A DNA stretch of 45,699 nucleotides. Origin: a virus. Position numbers and translations under genes: made by a program. Each line of letters begins with the position of its first letter. Within the stretch, counting starts at the first letter, position 1. The notes under the pieces were generated by a model. It was not told where the DNA came from. It did not search any database and was given only the letters and a program-made list of their open reading frames with translations. This document shows positions 1-8,497 of the stretch, piece after piece. The stretch lies in the IMG/VR virus record IMGVR_UViG_3300035157_000332, positions 1 through 45,699 of that record, one strand, 5' to 3'.

Positions 1-386
1 ATTGGTTCTGGACGTGAGTAATATACTGTATCGTCTCCAGCAATCTTGTAATCCTTTTGTGGATAACCAGATGCTTTACCAGTATCTTTAGGGAAGAGGA
101 TAGAACCAATGATTGCTTCTTCGTCAGTAGGAGAAGCCATGTCAATCTGAACGGCAATTTCATCTATACCAGCACGTACATTTGCATGCTCGATGTCACC
201 AGATGTTGGCTCTCTGTTCATCCCGATACATGACTGTGATGGGATCCATTTGTTAGTTTCTTTATCAACGAAAACGAACAACCATCTTGGACCATCATAT
301 GTCCATTCGGCAGTTTTTCCTAAAGAATCAGTCTGTGCCAAATAATCATCTGGTACTTTATATGTGAATGTTTTTGTAAAAGCCAT
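1..386 (-). CDS. Hypothetical phage protein, C-terminus cut by window edge
   Basis: The gene begins with ATG at 386 (MAFTKTFTYKVPDDY) and stays open to base 1, giving at least 128 residues. I recognise no domain. The protein is soluble-looking and acidic, with scattered aromatic residues and a run of the type TYDGPRWLFVFVDKET, which suggests beta strands. It contains two cysteines at most in the visible part, so it does not belong to the cysteine-rich family just upstream. A T4-like late promoter box lies 25 bases before the start and no other gene intervenes, so it is expressed late, with virion proteins. A structural or tail-associated role is inferred from position only. Confidence 0.75.
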   Translation of the reverse strand, partial: MAFTKTFTYKVPDDYLAQTDSLGKTAEWTYDGPRWLFVFVDKETNKWIPSQSCIGMNREPTSGDIEHANVRAGIDEIAVQIDMASPTDEEAIIGSILFPKDTGKASGYPQKDYKIAGDDTVYYSRPEP

Positions 387-410
387 AACCTTTGATTACC
401 TATACTTTCC

Positions 411-418
411 TATTTATA
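411..418 (-). promoter_or_regulatory. T4-like late promoter box
   Basis: The minus strand reads TATAAATA here, an exact match to the T4 late promoter consensus read by the phage sigma factor gp55. It lies about 25 bases upstream of the ATG at 386 and just after the TAA stop of the Cys/Gly-rich gene. Confidence 0.7.
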
Positions 419-422
419 TTAT

Positions 423-1328
423 TTACAAGTTTTCGTCGTACTTGAAGTTGATACGGATCATACCAGCAGTACCGTTCTCTCCACGACAACAACCACCACC
501 GCAAGTCCAACCAGAAGGTCCACCAACACCAGGTACATAGTTGTGATCAGAGAATGATCCACCCCATCCTAACTGAGCAGATGCCCAATGTAGCATACAA
601 TGTCCACATCCACTGTTTTCACAAGTAACAGCAGTCATCCAACCACCTTTACCATTAACTAATCCAGCAGGATAAGGAACGTGTTGTTTGTTCCAGCAAT
701 GATTACTATAACAGAATATGTAAGCAGCACCAGGAACACCGTATGCTCCACCGTCTGCACCGTGATAAGTTGCACAGCAACCATAAGGGCAACTACCCAT
801 TGATTGAGCATTCCATGTGCAGCAGCATAGGAAGCAGCATGAGCATCCTCCATGTCCACCTCTAGCACAGAAGTTACTCAAACCATAACCAGTGATGTAA
901 CTAGTACCACCTTGATTACCACACTGTGATCCAGTTCTACCACAACCAGGTCTACCTACATGAACATCATAGGAACATCCTTGAAGAGATGCAGCAGCAC
1001 CTGTAATACGTTTCCACGCATATGCACCAGAACCAGAAGGCATACCCCTAGAACAGCAGCAGGATGATCCTCCACCGCCTCCAGCACCCCAGATTTCGAA
1101 GATAACATCACAGACTCCAGTAGGAATACACCAGAGTGGATACCTATAGTAGTTGTAATTGGTGGAATGTTCACTACAAGTTGAACCACAAGCACCGTGA
1201 ATATACTGTACACAATAACCAGCAGACGGTAGTCTTGCTAGTTTTGTGGTAGCATCGGGTGCTGATAGTCCCTCCAATGAATCTGATGTAACGAATCCTA
1301 ATAGATCTCGTAAATTTGTATTAGCCAT
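423..1328 (-). CDS. Cysteine- and glycine-rich adhesin-like virion protein, paralogue 1
   Basis: This 301-aa protein holds 29 cysteines by hand count (about 10%). It starts MANTNLRDLLG and shares the N-terminal LR(D/E)LL motif with the two genes upstream. From about residue 75 it follows the layout of phage glycine-rich tail-fibre domains: a strand F-E-I-W, then a poly-Gly run, a Cys triplet, G-AYAWKRIT, GGTSYITGYGLSNFCARGG, YPAGLVNGKGGW, CGGGCC and a final strand MIRINF. The known family domain normally has glycine where this protein has clustered Cys. A role as a tail-tip or fibre-tip adhesin is inferred from the fold pattern and the position after the fibre genes. The cysteines could form disulfides in released virions or bind metal. 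No signal peptide or membrane segment is visible. Confidence 0.85.
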   Translation of the reverse strand: MANTNLRDLLGFVTSDSLEGLSAPDATTKLARLPSAGYCVQYIHGACGSTCSEHSTNYNYYRYPLWCIPTGVCDVIFEIWGAGGGGGSSCCCSRGMPSGSGAYAWKRITGAAASLQGCSYDVHVGRPGCGRTGSQCGNQGGTSYITGYGLSNFCARGGHGGCSCCFLCCCTWNAQSMGSCPYGCCATYHGADGGAYGVPGAAYIFCYSNHCWNKQHVPYPAGLVNGKGGWMTAVTCENSGCGHCMLHWASAQLGWGGSFSDHNYVPGVGGPSGWTCGGGCCRGENGTAGMIRINFKYDENL

Positions 1329-1347
1329 CTATAGTGCCTCTGTCCTC

Positions 1348-1355
1348 TTATTTAG
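1348..1355 (-). promoter_or_regulatory. Late promoter variant CTAAATAA
   Basis: The minus strand reads CTAAATAAG, one base from the T4-like late core ATAAATA. It overlaps the TAA stop of the upstream gene and lies 20 bases before the ATG at 1328. The same variant occurs before gp25 and before the gene starting at 17027, which supports it as a real promoter form. Confidence 0.5.
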
Positions 1356-2290
1356 TTAAAGTAGTACCAAGCACAGTCTTCGTTCTGTGAACTTGTCTGT
1401 AACCAGCATGAGCAGTATGTGATTCTAATGAATCCACCGCCACCACGCCATCCGTAACAGCATCCACCACCACACGCAGTAGCAGAAGGAGCACCAACTC
1501 CAGGAAGTCCTGGACCACCGTTACAGTTAATGTTGTACGCCCAAGGAGTCGTACCTGAACAATACATGTATGAATGATTACATGCATTACCTTGATAGTT
1601 TTGTGTTAACCATCCACCTTTTTGATTAATAAGACCAGCAGGATAAGGCATACCACCTTTAGTCCAACAGTTATTATCATTACAGTGAGTGATGAAGAAA
1701 CCAGGTCTTCCTTTAATCATCTCATCTCCACCGTAGGAGCATGCTCCATCTTCGTGAAGTCTCCATCCTCCACATCCACCCCAAGAAACTTTATCTTGGC
1801 ATCTATATGTTGAGTTCCAGAAAGCCCAGCAACATGTCTTACCAGGAAGTCCACCATCAGCACAGAGGTTACTTAAGTTACAACCATCAACCCATGTTTT
1901 ACATCCTCTAATACCACAGCAGCATCTTGAGCAGCAGTTAGGTGATGCAACACAGAGTGAATAACACCAACCACCTTGTATCTGTGGATACTCAAGAGTC
2001 TTTCTTACGTATCCTCCAGCACCACCAGGCATACCTTGTTGACAGCAGCAAGCACCACCGCCTGAACCGCCTCCACCCCACAACTCGAAAGTTGCTTGAG
2101 TAGTACCGCAAGGTACACACCAGTACTGAAGACAGTAACCTCTGTAACTACTCTCGCAGTTATCTTGGTTACAATAAGGATGGAATAAAAATACTCTACC
2201 TTCGTGGTTCCTTTCTAGTGCAGTATTTGCTGCAACCGTTTCTTGTATTGTCGAAGCAAATTCTCTTCCTAATAGTTCTCGTAAATTCAT
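1352..2290 (-). CDS. Cysteine- and glycine-rich adhesin-like virion protein, paralogue 2
   Basis: This 312-aa protein has 34 cysteines by hand count (about 11%), the most of the three paralogues. It starts MNLRELLG. The glycine-rich fold pattern is clear: ATFELWGGGG, then GACCC, GGAGGYVRKTL, CVASPNCC, GCNLSNLCADGG, YPAGLINQKGGW, CGGGCC and FIRITYC. Compared with paralogue 1 it has an extra Cys- and aromatic-containing tail of about 25 residues (CSCW ... CAWYYFN). A strong Shine-Dalgarno (AAGGAAAGG) precedes the ATG at 2290, and only 10 bases separate it from the previous gene. Role as in paralogue 1: an adhesin or fibre-tip protein by inference. The three copies have diverged strongly outside the shared motifs, so the duplications are old or the family is under diversifying selection. 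Confidence 0.85.
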   Translation of the reverse strand: MNLRELLGREFASTIQETVAANTALERNHEGRVFLFHPYCNQDNCESSYRGYCLQYWCVPCGTTQATFELWGGGGSGGGACCCQQGMPGGAGGYVRKTLEYPQIQGGWCYSLCVASPNCCSRCCCGIRGCKTWVDGCNLSNLCADGGLPGKTCCWAFWNSTYRCQDKVSWGGCGGWRLHEDGACSYGGDEMIKGRPGFFITHCNDNNCWTKGGMPYPAGLINQKGGWLTQNYQGNACNHSYMYCSGTTPWAYNINCNGGPGLPGVGAPSATACGGGCCYGWRGGGGFIRITYCSCWLQTSSQNEDCAWYYFN

Positions 2291-2300
2291 TTGCCTTTCC

Positions 2301-3227
2301 TTATGTTTTACAGTATAGAGTGATTCTTACGAGTCCATGAGCACCCTCAGAAGAACAGCAGCAACCACCACCAAACACCTGAGCAGATACACCACCAGAA
2401 CCAGGAGGACCGTTTCTCCAGCAGTCTCCTGAGAGTCCACCGTTGTTACCTGTCAACCATAGTGTTTCAGTTCTACCACAAGTTGCCATAGTATGCTTTC
2501 TATAACCATTAACAACTCCATAACGAGCACCGTACATAGCAGGATATGGATGGTAGTCTTTCTTCATGCAATAGTTACCACAACCAGGGTTGCAATCATA
2601 ATGAATATAAGGAGTAAGACCGTTCCAATACCACTTACCATACTTTTCACACTCATCCATGCAATCACTACTATTGAGTGTATAGTGTTCGCTTTGACTT
2701 CTAGAACAAGATTTACCAGTATCTGTTATTCTGGTTCTACAAGCAAAGTAGGAATCAATCCAGTGACAACACTGATGACCATGACAACCACCACATGCAC
2801 AGAAGTCGCTTAATCCTGGACCACTAATATAGGATTTGCAACCATCAAAACCACCGCCAGAAGGGTATCTACACGTACCATTGGCGACACATATATCATA
2901 ACAACAACCGTCTAACTGGGAGACACTTTGTACAGCAGCACAAACGGTACAAGCACTGTACTGACCAGAGTGACCAGGCCAAGCAATAGAGCAGCAACAT
3001 GTACCAGAGCCGCCTCCACCGCCACCCCAGATTTCAAACTTAACCCTACAGATGCAGCTGTTAGGGACGCACCATCTTATACGTTGCCAGTCGTAGTTAT
3101 ACGAACTCTCAAACTGCCAACACATATTTCCTCTATAATATATCTGATGCTGACCACCGCCCATATACGTTTGTATAGGGACTACATCTGCTTCAGGTAC
3201 ATCTAATAGATCTCGTAAACTCGACAT
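2301..3227 (-). CDS. Cysteine- and glycine-rich adhesin-like virion protein, paralogue 3
   Basis: This 308-aa protein has 32 cysteines by hand count (about 10%). It starts MSSLRDLL and carries the family signatures: VKFEIWGGGGGG, GTCCC, GLSDFCACGGCHG, HPYPAMYG, FGGGCCC and LVRITLYC. The middle (about residues 150-215) is longer and richer in His, Tyr and Trp than in its paralogues, so the presumed binding surface differs between copies. Eighteen bases separate it from the gene upstream. An SD-like AAGGTAG lies before the start, and no late box is present in the gap, so it is probably co-transcribed with the two small genes upstream. Function is inferred to be host recognition or tail-tip structure; no enzymatic motif is seen. 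Confidence 0.85.
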   Translation of the reverse strand: MSSLRDLLDVPEADVVPIQTYMGGGQHQIYYRGNMCWQFESSYNYDWQRIRWCVPNSCICRVKFEIWGGGGGGSGTCCCSIAWPGHSGQYSACTVCAAVQSVSQLDGCCYDICVANGTCRYPSGGGFDGCKSYISGPGLSDFCACGGCHGHQCCHWIDSYFACRTRITDTGKSCSRSQSEHYTLNSSDCMDECEKYGKWYWNGLTPYIHYDCNPGCGNYCMKKDYHPYPAMYGARYGVVNGYRKHTMATCGRTETLWLTGNNGGLSGDCWRNGPPGSGGVSAQVFGGGCCCSSEGAHGLVRITLYCKT

Positions 3228-3245
3228 TTTACTACCTTAGTTGAA

Positions 3246-3569
3246 TTAGTTGGATAGAATTGACCATCCGTAGGCTGAACCTGTATAAATGAGCTCAAGT
3301 GAAGCGTTCTTCAAATCGAAATCAAGATCTTCAGCCAAGTTAGCGATCTTGTGTCCATTTCTGGATACTGTTACTTTGTTAACATCACAGTTACCAGCAG
3401 CATCAATTAAATTGATTCTGTCTCCTAATTTACCATTAGCAGGTAAAGTTACTGTGAATGCAGCACTAGTAGTATCAAGTAGCAAAATTTGTCCAGCCAA
3501 TATAGAATGTGCTGAAGTAACTGCTACGGTTTCTCTTGTGTCAGATGCAGGTGTGAGGTTGCGTCCCAT
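3246..3569 (-). CDS. Small beta-sandwich tail-fibre-type protein
   Basis: This 107-aa protein matches a beta-rich module common in phage fibres and spikes: a strand ending FTVTLPANG, then KLGDRINLID, then N-KVTVSRNGHKI, then a closing LELIYTG-AYGW. The same pattern forms the C-terminal half of the protein at 8494-8955 (LTLPLYNN, GDVIEFID, LIWEGVYWRV), so the phage uses this module at least twice. It lacks the N-terminal attachment domain of the longer copy and probably acts as a short virion decoration or fibre-tip protein. A SD (AAGGAG) lies upstream of the ATG at 3569, at a rather long spacing, and a late promoter box lies just before that. Confidence 0.75.
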   Translation of the reverse strand: MGRNLTPASDTRETVAVTSAHSILAGQILLLDTTSAAFTVTLPANGKLGDRINLIDAAGNCDVNKVTVSRNGHKIANLAEDLDFDLKNASLELIYTGSAYGWSILSN

Positions 3570-3593
3570 TGTTCTAAAATCTCCTTGTAAATC

Positions 3594-3601
3594 TATTTAT
3601 T
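3594..3601 (-). promoter_or_regulatory. T4-like late promoter box
   Basis: The minus strand reads AATAAATA, fitting the NATAAATA late core. It lies between the stop of the upstream 107-aa gene and the ATG at 3569, about 25 bases before that start. Confidence 0.6.
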
Positions 3602-3603
3602 AA

Positions 3604-3927
3604 TTAGGAAGTTGATTCTTCAACACCATAGGCAGAGATACTCACGCCAGTTGTGTCTGAGAAGGCAACAAGTTTCTTACCTGTTTGCATAGCGAATCCA
3701 GTTCTTTCTAGAACTCCGTATCCTCCGATCTCAGCATTGTACTCAACATACTCAGCAGCAGATGGTGTATCAGCAGCTGCAATAGCTACTCTTACATCAA
3801 CTGGGGTTGCATTAGTGTTGACAATGTTGAAGTTACAGTATGCTACTGTACTCGCAGGTACTGTATATACTGTTGTTAATGTATTTGCGGCTAGGGATTG
3901 TTGAGTCCCCAATATTCCAGATGCCAT
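3604..3927 (-). CDS. Small virion structural protein (beta-rich)
   Basis: This 107-aa protein begins MASGILGTQQSLAAN and continues TVYTVPASTVAYCNFNI and VDVRVAIAAAD. The pattern is of a type seen in small virion proteins of marine phages, where a TxYTVPAGT strand starts a jelly-roll-like sandwich. No membrane span or signal peptide is present. A SD (GGAG, then AATAGGTAA) precedes the ATG at 3927, and an exact late box lies 39 bases upstream. Its place between the large fibre gene and the glycine-rich adhesins suggests a decoration or fibre-attachment part. The exact virion location cannot be told from sequence. Confidence 0.8.
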   Translation of the reverse strand: MASGILGTQQSLAANTLTTVYTVPASTVAYCNFNIVNTNATPVDVRVAIAAADTPSAAEYVEYNAEIGGYGVLERTGFAMQTGKKLVAFSDTTGVSISAYGVEESTS

Positions 3928-3965
3928 TTACCTATTCTCCGTGTAGACGATAGTGGTTTATTTGA

Positions 3966-3973
3966 TATTTATA
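3966..3973 (-). promoter_or_regulatory. T4-like late promoter box
   Basis: The minus strand reads TATAAATA exactly. It lies just downstream of the TGA stop of the 1364-aa fibre gene and 39 bases before the ATG at 3927. Confidence 0.7.
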
Positions 3974-3983
3974 AAGTGGGGGA

Positions 3984-6900
3984 TCAAACTGACCCTGCCC
4001 AGAAGACGTATCCTTTAGTTGTGCGGTTGTCGTCAATGTATGTCTTAACAGCACGTTGTGTAGGAACTTTTTGGTTTGAGTTAGCAGAAAGTGTAACATC
4101 AGAAGAGAATTCTGTGATACTTTCACCCAACTGAGCACCAATAGAACCCAATCTCAAGGATGATAGACCAGATAGGTCAAAGGATGATGCGTTCAATGTA
4201 GTTGAACCAGTTGCCTGGTTGACCTTGAAGTAACGTCCAACAGTGAAGTTACCATCTTGGTCTGTTGATACAAAGAATACACGTCCTGGGAAGTCCTCAG
4301 TAACTTCATTACCTGGTGCTGGATCCACTAATGGATCTCCAGGCCAGTTAGTTTGAAGTTTGTTTCCTGTACCTAAGTCTAGGAAGTCATGACCAGTTAG
4401 ACGAACTTGACTATAACCATATCTGATCTTGTAGTTTTGTCCGTCAAATGTTCTTGTGGGTTTCTCAGCAGCAAGAACAACTAATGCAGTACCAGTTGTA
4501 TCTGTTTGTGCATTTGTAATCTGCATGAATTCACTATTGATTTTGATGTAATCATTATTGTTGAATCCAGAAGCATCAGTAATGCGAATAACAGTACTGT
4601 TAGCAGTGAGATCTCTTAAAGTATCTGTTTGATCAACAGACTTAATTTCGATAGCACGTACCGAAGTACCTGATGTGTGAGTAGCAGCATTTGTACCTTC
4701 TTGCCCACGAGTAACTTCAAGAGATGTTGCTGTTGGGAATGAAGTAATTGCCATCATTTCATCGTCTACAATACAGTATGCTCCAATTGAGAATCCTGAA
4801 ATGGAGTTAACATAAATTGTAGTTTCTGTTGCATTGTTAACAGCAGAACTCAAGTTACTAGCACCACCATACTGGTATCTGGTAATTAATTCCAAACCTT
4901 GATGTATAGCAGCAGAACTACCTAGCAGTCCTCTAGTAACAGTTAAGTTACCTCTTCCAGTAGGAGCAGTGTATGATGAGTTAGCGATAACAAATGTGAA
5001 TGGTTCTTCTCCAGCACCACCAGCACCAGTAACAAATTCAACTGAACCACCTGGAACAGGAGCAGATGTTCTACCAGTTAAGGCAAGAACGAATCCGTTT
5101 TGTCCACCCAAGTAGTCAGCGTTGCTAAGTAGAGAACCTTGTACTCCAGAAGTTTGACCATCTATAGTTTCACCTTGTACAAAGTTTCCTTTAAATGGTC
5201 TGAAGAGTATCTTAGATACACCAGCTTGTACAGAGATAATTTCTCCAACAGCACCAGATGTTAATCCAACAACTCTTTCTTCATTCAACCAAATTGAATC
5301 TTGTGCTCCAGCAACGATTGTTGCTTCATCATATTCAAGAGATAGACCATCGATAGTACCATCAAGAGTTGTTTCATTAGTATCGAATCCAGAAGATACA
5401 ATACCGTATGTTCCCCAAGAACTGTTACCAGCAAGAGATCTGATTCTTCCACCTCTAGTAGAAGAGTATGAGATGTGACAGTAGTAAGTAAAGCAAGATA
5501 CAATCTCAGCACCAGCCTTGTTTGTACACCAGAAACCAACTCCACCATCTTCGTGGATTTGTGTCCAAGAGTCAAACACCATTGTTTTGTTTGATCTGTT
5601 ATCAAATACAACAGCATTAGTAGCAGCACTTACAAATGTATGTCCATACTGATCAGCAGGAGCAGCAACACCAACATTAACTACAATGTTTGTATCACTA
5701 TGACTTGTAATTAGAAGTTCCTTACCAAACGCAGGGTCAGTAACACGAGGATATGCATGGTTAGATGCATTACCGTTCTTAGTACAAGTAAATGTAATAG
5801 ATGCTTGTGCTAATGTAATACTTGATCCAGAAGTCAATCCATGACCAGCACCAAGTTCAAGATCTAAATCTCCAGTAGAAGGATTGTATGTAGCATCAGT
5901 TGGTGTAAAGTTTGCAGTATTATCCCACTTAGCGTGAACATCACCGTCAATAACAGCACCAACTCCAGTTGCACCGAAGCAAGAACAGTTAGAGACATAA
6001 GGTGATCTCTTAATTGGTGAGTTAGGATCTAGACGTACATAAACACCACCGATTGTAGCAGTGTTAAGATCTTTAGGATCAGATTGTGAAGGAACGAATC
6101 CAACCATTCCGTCCATAACCATGTCCTTAAGCATAGTGGTGCTTCCTAGCATCCACATAGTTAAGTTTTCGTTGTTGATAGGTGTTACACTAGTAATACC
6201 GATATCTGTAGCACCTGCTTCATATGTGTCTGAAACTGTCCAGAGGTTTTGGTTAGCATCTCTAGTAACACTTCCAAGTCCTGAACCCAATCCAGTTGTT
6301 GCAACTCCAATTAATGTTGTAATAGCAGCATCCTGAACAACACAAGTTGCGTTTCCACTTACAGTACTAATGTCTGTAATAGTATCGTTCTTAACCTGAC
6401 CTAATCCATGAGTACCAATAACAGTAATTGTTGTGTTATTGATAACATCTTTTGCAAGAGGAATCAAGTATGCTAAGATAGAAACAACTTCTGCTTCGTT
6501 ACCATTCCAATAGTTACTAGTAATCCAATCATCAACTGTGTCATAAACACGGTCGTTACCACCATAACCTAAGTTAGCAGTGATATCCTGAACCAAACCA
6601 GCAAGCTTGCTTTCGAATACAGAAGCATCTCCTCCTGGAGGGCTAGTAATAGCAACACCACCGTTAGCAGCTTGTGCAAGAGTTTCCTTAACAAGGAACT
6701 GTGTGTTAGATGTTAATAGGTTGTATGCGTCACCAGTTTTGTTATTTTCAAATCCATTAGTTTGGACATAGATCGATCCACCTCCATCTCTAACGTCAAT
6801 AACTTCACCAGTCTTTGCTCCATCACCAGATGTGATAGTAGAACCAAGAACTCTATACTGAGCATCAGGTACTTGTGCAAGTGAAAGTTTAACAACACTT

Positions 6901-8078
6901 GAAGGTTCACCAGCTCTTGCTTGAATCCTTGATGTTCTTAGGTTATCACCAACGATACCTACACCTTCAGGAACCCTCATTGGAAGGATTTCGTTATATG
7001 TACCTGCTTTAACGTAAATTGTTGCAGGACCAGTTACATTATCTACAGCGTGACGAACTGTTTTCCATGCTGTTGTAATACTGTTACCTGGATTGGTATC
7101 TTTACCTTCTGGAGTAACGTAGTAAACTTTGTGTGTAACGTGACTCTCTTTCCATGATGGATAACCAGAAGAATCAACAGTAAGAACTTTATTCTCAGTT
7201 CCAATTGCTAATCTAGCAGGACCAGCTCCAGCTTGATAAAGAATATCACCAGATGTTGTTAGAACGTTGGCAGACGCTCCTTCAGCAAGTGAATTCCAAT
7301 ATGTACCAAGAGTATCTGTTTCAGGTGCATTACCTGTTGACTGAGATACACAAATATAGGAGTTACTATTTCTGTTAACAGCATCACCTGGATAGTAGAC
7401 AGTACCTACATCCCAAGTTCCCTTCCATGTAAATCCACCAACAACGAAGTCCCAATCAGAAGTGTTTGTATCAGGAGACTTATTAATGTTTGTTGTCTTA
7501 GAAACGTATGAGTTACCACCTAAGAGTACAACGTCGCCTGGTTTGTATGTTGTAGTAGAATCCCAGTTACCAACAACTTTGAAACCAGTTGTTAGGATAT
7601 CCCACTGGTTACCAATACCGTTATTTGGTTGAATAGCAATACTAGTTGTTAAAGCAACATATGAATAACCACCATATGTTACGATATCACCTTTTTGATA
7701 TTCAGTTGCTGAATCCCAAGTATCTTCGAACTTAAGACCGTCTAAGTAGGCAGCAAACTTAGCACTGTCAAAAGTACTAGTAGATAAGTGTGGTGTAGTA
7801 GTTCTATAAAGTACGTTACCGTATTTTGCGATATCGTTTAACTTATAGAAAGTAGCTGCAGCCCAATCACCTGTATTGTAGATACCCTCTGTATGAAGTT
7901 GCCAACTACCTGCATCAGTTGCATACCATTGTGCAGCACTCGAAACCGATGTGTGGTTAGCGATAGCTACGTAAGTGTTAGCACCAAATTTAACAATGTC
8001 ATCAATGACATAAGCGGTTCCAGCCGCCCAGTCACCTCTCCAGTTAAATTTTAGTCTGCCAAGTCTAAAATCTGCCAT
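3984..8078 (-). CDS. Large tail fibre with five chitin-binding-like repeats and a beta-helix
   Basis: This 1364-aa protein has a clear modular layout. Residues about 10-265 hold five repeats of about 50 aa of the type W-D/A-x-T-x-Y-x-x-GDIV-x-Y-G-x-x-Y-V, resembling small carbohydrate-binding (chitin-binding type 3) modules. From about residue 312 a segment YYVTPEGKDTNPGNS...TIYVKAGTYNEILP...GVGIVGDN matches the DUF1565/pectin-lyase-like beta-helix of phage spikes. Near residue 1106 and again further on are VDDEMMAIT...TRGQEGT-type modules. The C-terminal 100 residues (GRVFFVSTDQDGNF...LSSLRLGSIGAQLGE...VPTQRAVKTYID) resemble a C-terminal block common in cyanophage fibre proteins. It probably forms a trimeric side or tail fibre that binds surface polysaccharide. 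A SD-like AAAGGAAA precedes the ATG, 11 bases after the previous gene. Confidence 0.9.
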   Translation of the reverse strand: MADFRLGRLKFNWRGDWAAGTAYVIDDIVKFGANTYVAIANHTSVSSAAQWYATDAGSWQLHTEGIYNTGDWAAATFYKLNDIAKYGNVLYRTTTPHLSTSTFDSAKFAAYLDGLKFEDTWDSATEYQKGDIVTYGGYSYVALTTSIAIQPNNGIGNQWDILTTGFKVVGNWDSTTTYKPGDVVLLGGNSYVSKTTNINKSPDTNTSDWDFVVGGFTWKGTWDVGTVYYPGDAVNRNSNSYICVSQSTGNAPETDTLGTYWNSLAEGASANVLTTSGDILYQAGAGPARLAIGTENKVLTVDSSGYPSWKESHVTHKVYYVTPEGKDTNPGNSITTAWKTVRHAVDNVTGPATIYVKAGTYNEILPMRVPEGVGIVGDNLRTSRIQARAGEPSSVVKLSLAQVPDAQYRVLGSTITSGDGAKTGEVIDVRDGGGSIYVQTNGFENNKTGDAYNLLTSNTQFLVKETLAQAANGGVAITSPPGGDASVFESKLAGLVQDITANLGYGGNDRVYDTVDDWITSNYWNGNEAEVVSILAYLIPLAKDVINNTTITVIGTHGLGQVKNDTITDISTVSGNATCVVQDAAITTLIGVATTGLGSGLGSVTRDANQNLWTVSDTYEAGATDIGITSVTPINNENLTMWMLGSTTMLKDMVMDGMVGFVPSQSDPKDLNTATIGGVYVRLDPNSPIKRSPYVSNCSCFGATGVGAVIDGDVHAKWDNTANFTPTDATYNPSTGDLDLELGAGHGLTSGSSITLAQASITFTCTKNGNASNHAYPRVTDPAFGKELLITSHSDTNIVVNVGVAAPADQYGHTFVSAATNAVVFDNRSNKTMVFDSWTQIHEDGGVGFWCTNKAGAEIVSCFTYYCHISYSSTRGGRIRSLAGNSSWGTYGIVSSGFDTNETTLDGTIDGLSLEYDEATIVAGAQDSIWLNEERVVGLTSGAVGEIISVQAGVSKILFRPFKGNFVQGETIDGQTSGVQGSLLSNADYLGGQNGFVLALTGRTSAPVPGGSVEFVTGAGGAGEEPFTFVIANSSYTAPTGRGNLTVTRGLLGSSAAIHQGLELITRYQYGGASNLSSAVNNATETTIYVNSISGFSIGAYCIVDDEMMAITSFPTATSLEVTRGQEGTNAATHTSGTSVRAIEIKSVDQTDTLRDLTANSTVIRITDASGFNNNDYIKINSEFMQITNAQTDTTGTALVVLAAEKPTRTFDGQNYKIRYGYSQVRLTGHDFLDLGTGNKLQTNWPGDPLVDPAPGNEVTEDFPGRVFFVSTDQDGNFTVGRYFKVNQATGSTTLNASSFDLSGLSSLRLGSIGAQLGESITEFSSDVTLSANSNQKVPTQRAVKTYIDDNRTTKGYVFWAGSV
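7285..8050 (-). repeat. Five-copy W/Y/GD carbohydrate-binding-like coding repeat
   Basis: Five diverged coding repeats (about 150 bp each) at the 5' end of the fibre gene. Each carries W(D/A), a Tyr about six residues later, GD(I/V/A)V or a close variant, and a Tyr-Val strand. Copy 2 is the most diverged (DWAAATFYKLNDIAKYGNVLY). The boundaries are approximate. Confidence 0.7.
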
Positions 8079-8089
8079 TTGTTTTTCCT

Positions 8090-8497
8090 TTACTTAGGTC
8101 CCTCGGTTGTATAATCGTAAGATTCATTAAAACGAACATTGAAATATCCGTCATCATCTATAAAGTAGGTTACTTTTCTACTATCAAATCTATACTGCTG
8201 ATATTCATCTTGTGGATGATTAGTATATGACTTTTCTTCTGTAGTTTCTTCTACATAATCAGTCATACCAGTTGCAATATCTAGGTATGGAGTTCCATCT
8301 TTACGATGGAAAGTTACTACATCATCATCAATACTTCTTATTTTGGTATAGGTGAGCATGCCATCTGCATCTCTTTTTAAAGCGTGGATAGTAAAATCGT
8401 TACCAAGATCGTAGTTGTTACTAGCAAAGCCTGTACCGCCGCCACCGCCTGAGCTAGTGCCACCGCCTCTAAAACTATCGCTGATGTACATCGTCAT
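8090..8497 (-). CDS. Hypothetical Gly-rich-linker virion protein
   Basis: About 135 aa when started at the ATG at 8497, which overlaps the TGA of the upstream gene as ATGA and has a strong SD (GGAGGG) at good spacing. A longer in-frame start at 8530 would overlap the upstream gene by 37 bases and lacks this support. The protein opens MTMYISDSFRGGG and has a poly-Gly/Ser linker at residues 12-24. An acidic, Asp-, Tyr- and Thr-rich part follows, with FHRKDGTPYLDIATG, TYFIDDDGYFNVRF and a charged C-terminus. I recognise no family. Translational coupling to the Mtd_N-type protein suggests the two act in the same fibre or spike assembly. Confidence 0.75.
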   Translation of the reverse strand: MTMYISDSFRGGGTSSGGGGGTGFASNNYDLGNDFTIHALKRDADGMLTYTKIRSIDDDVVTFHRKDGTPYLDIATGMTDYVEETTEEKSYTNHPQDEYQQYRFDSRKVTYFIDDDGYFNVRFNESYDYTTEGPK

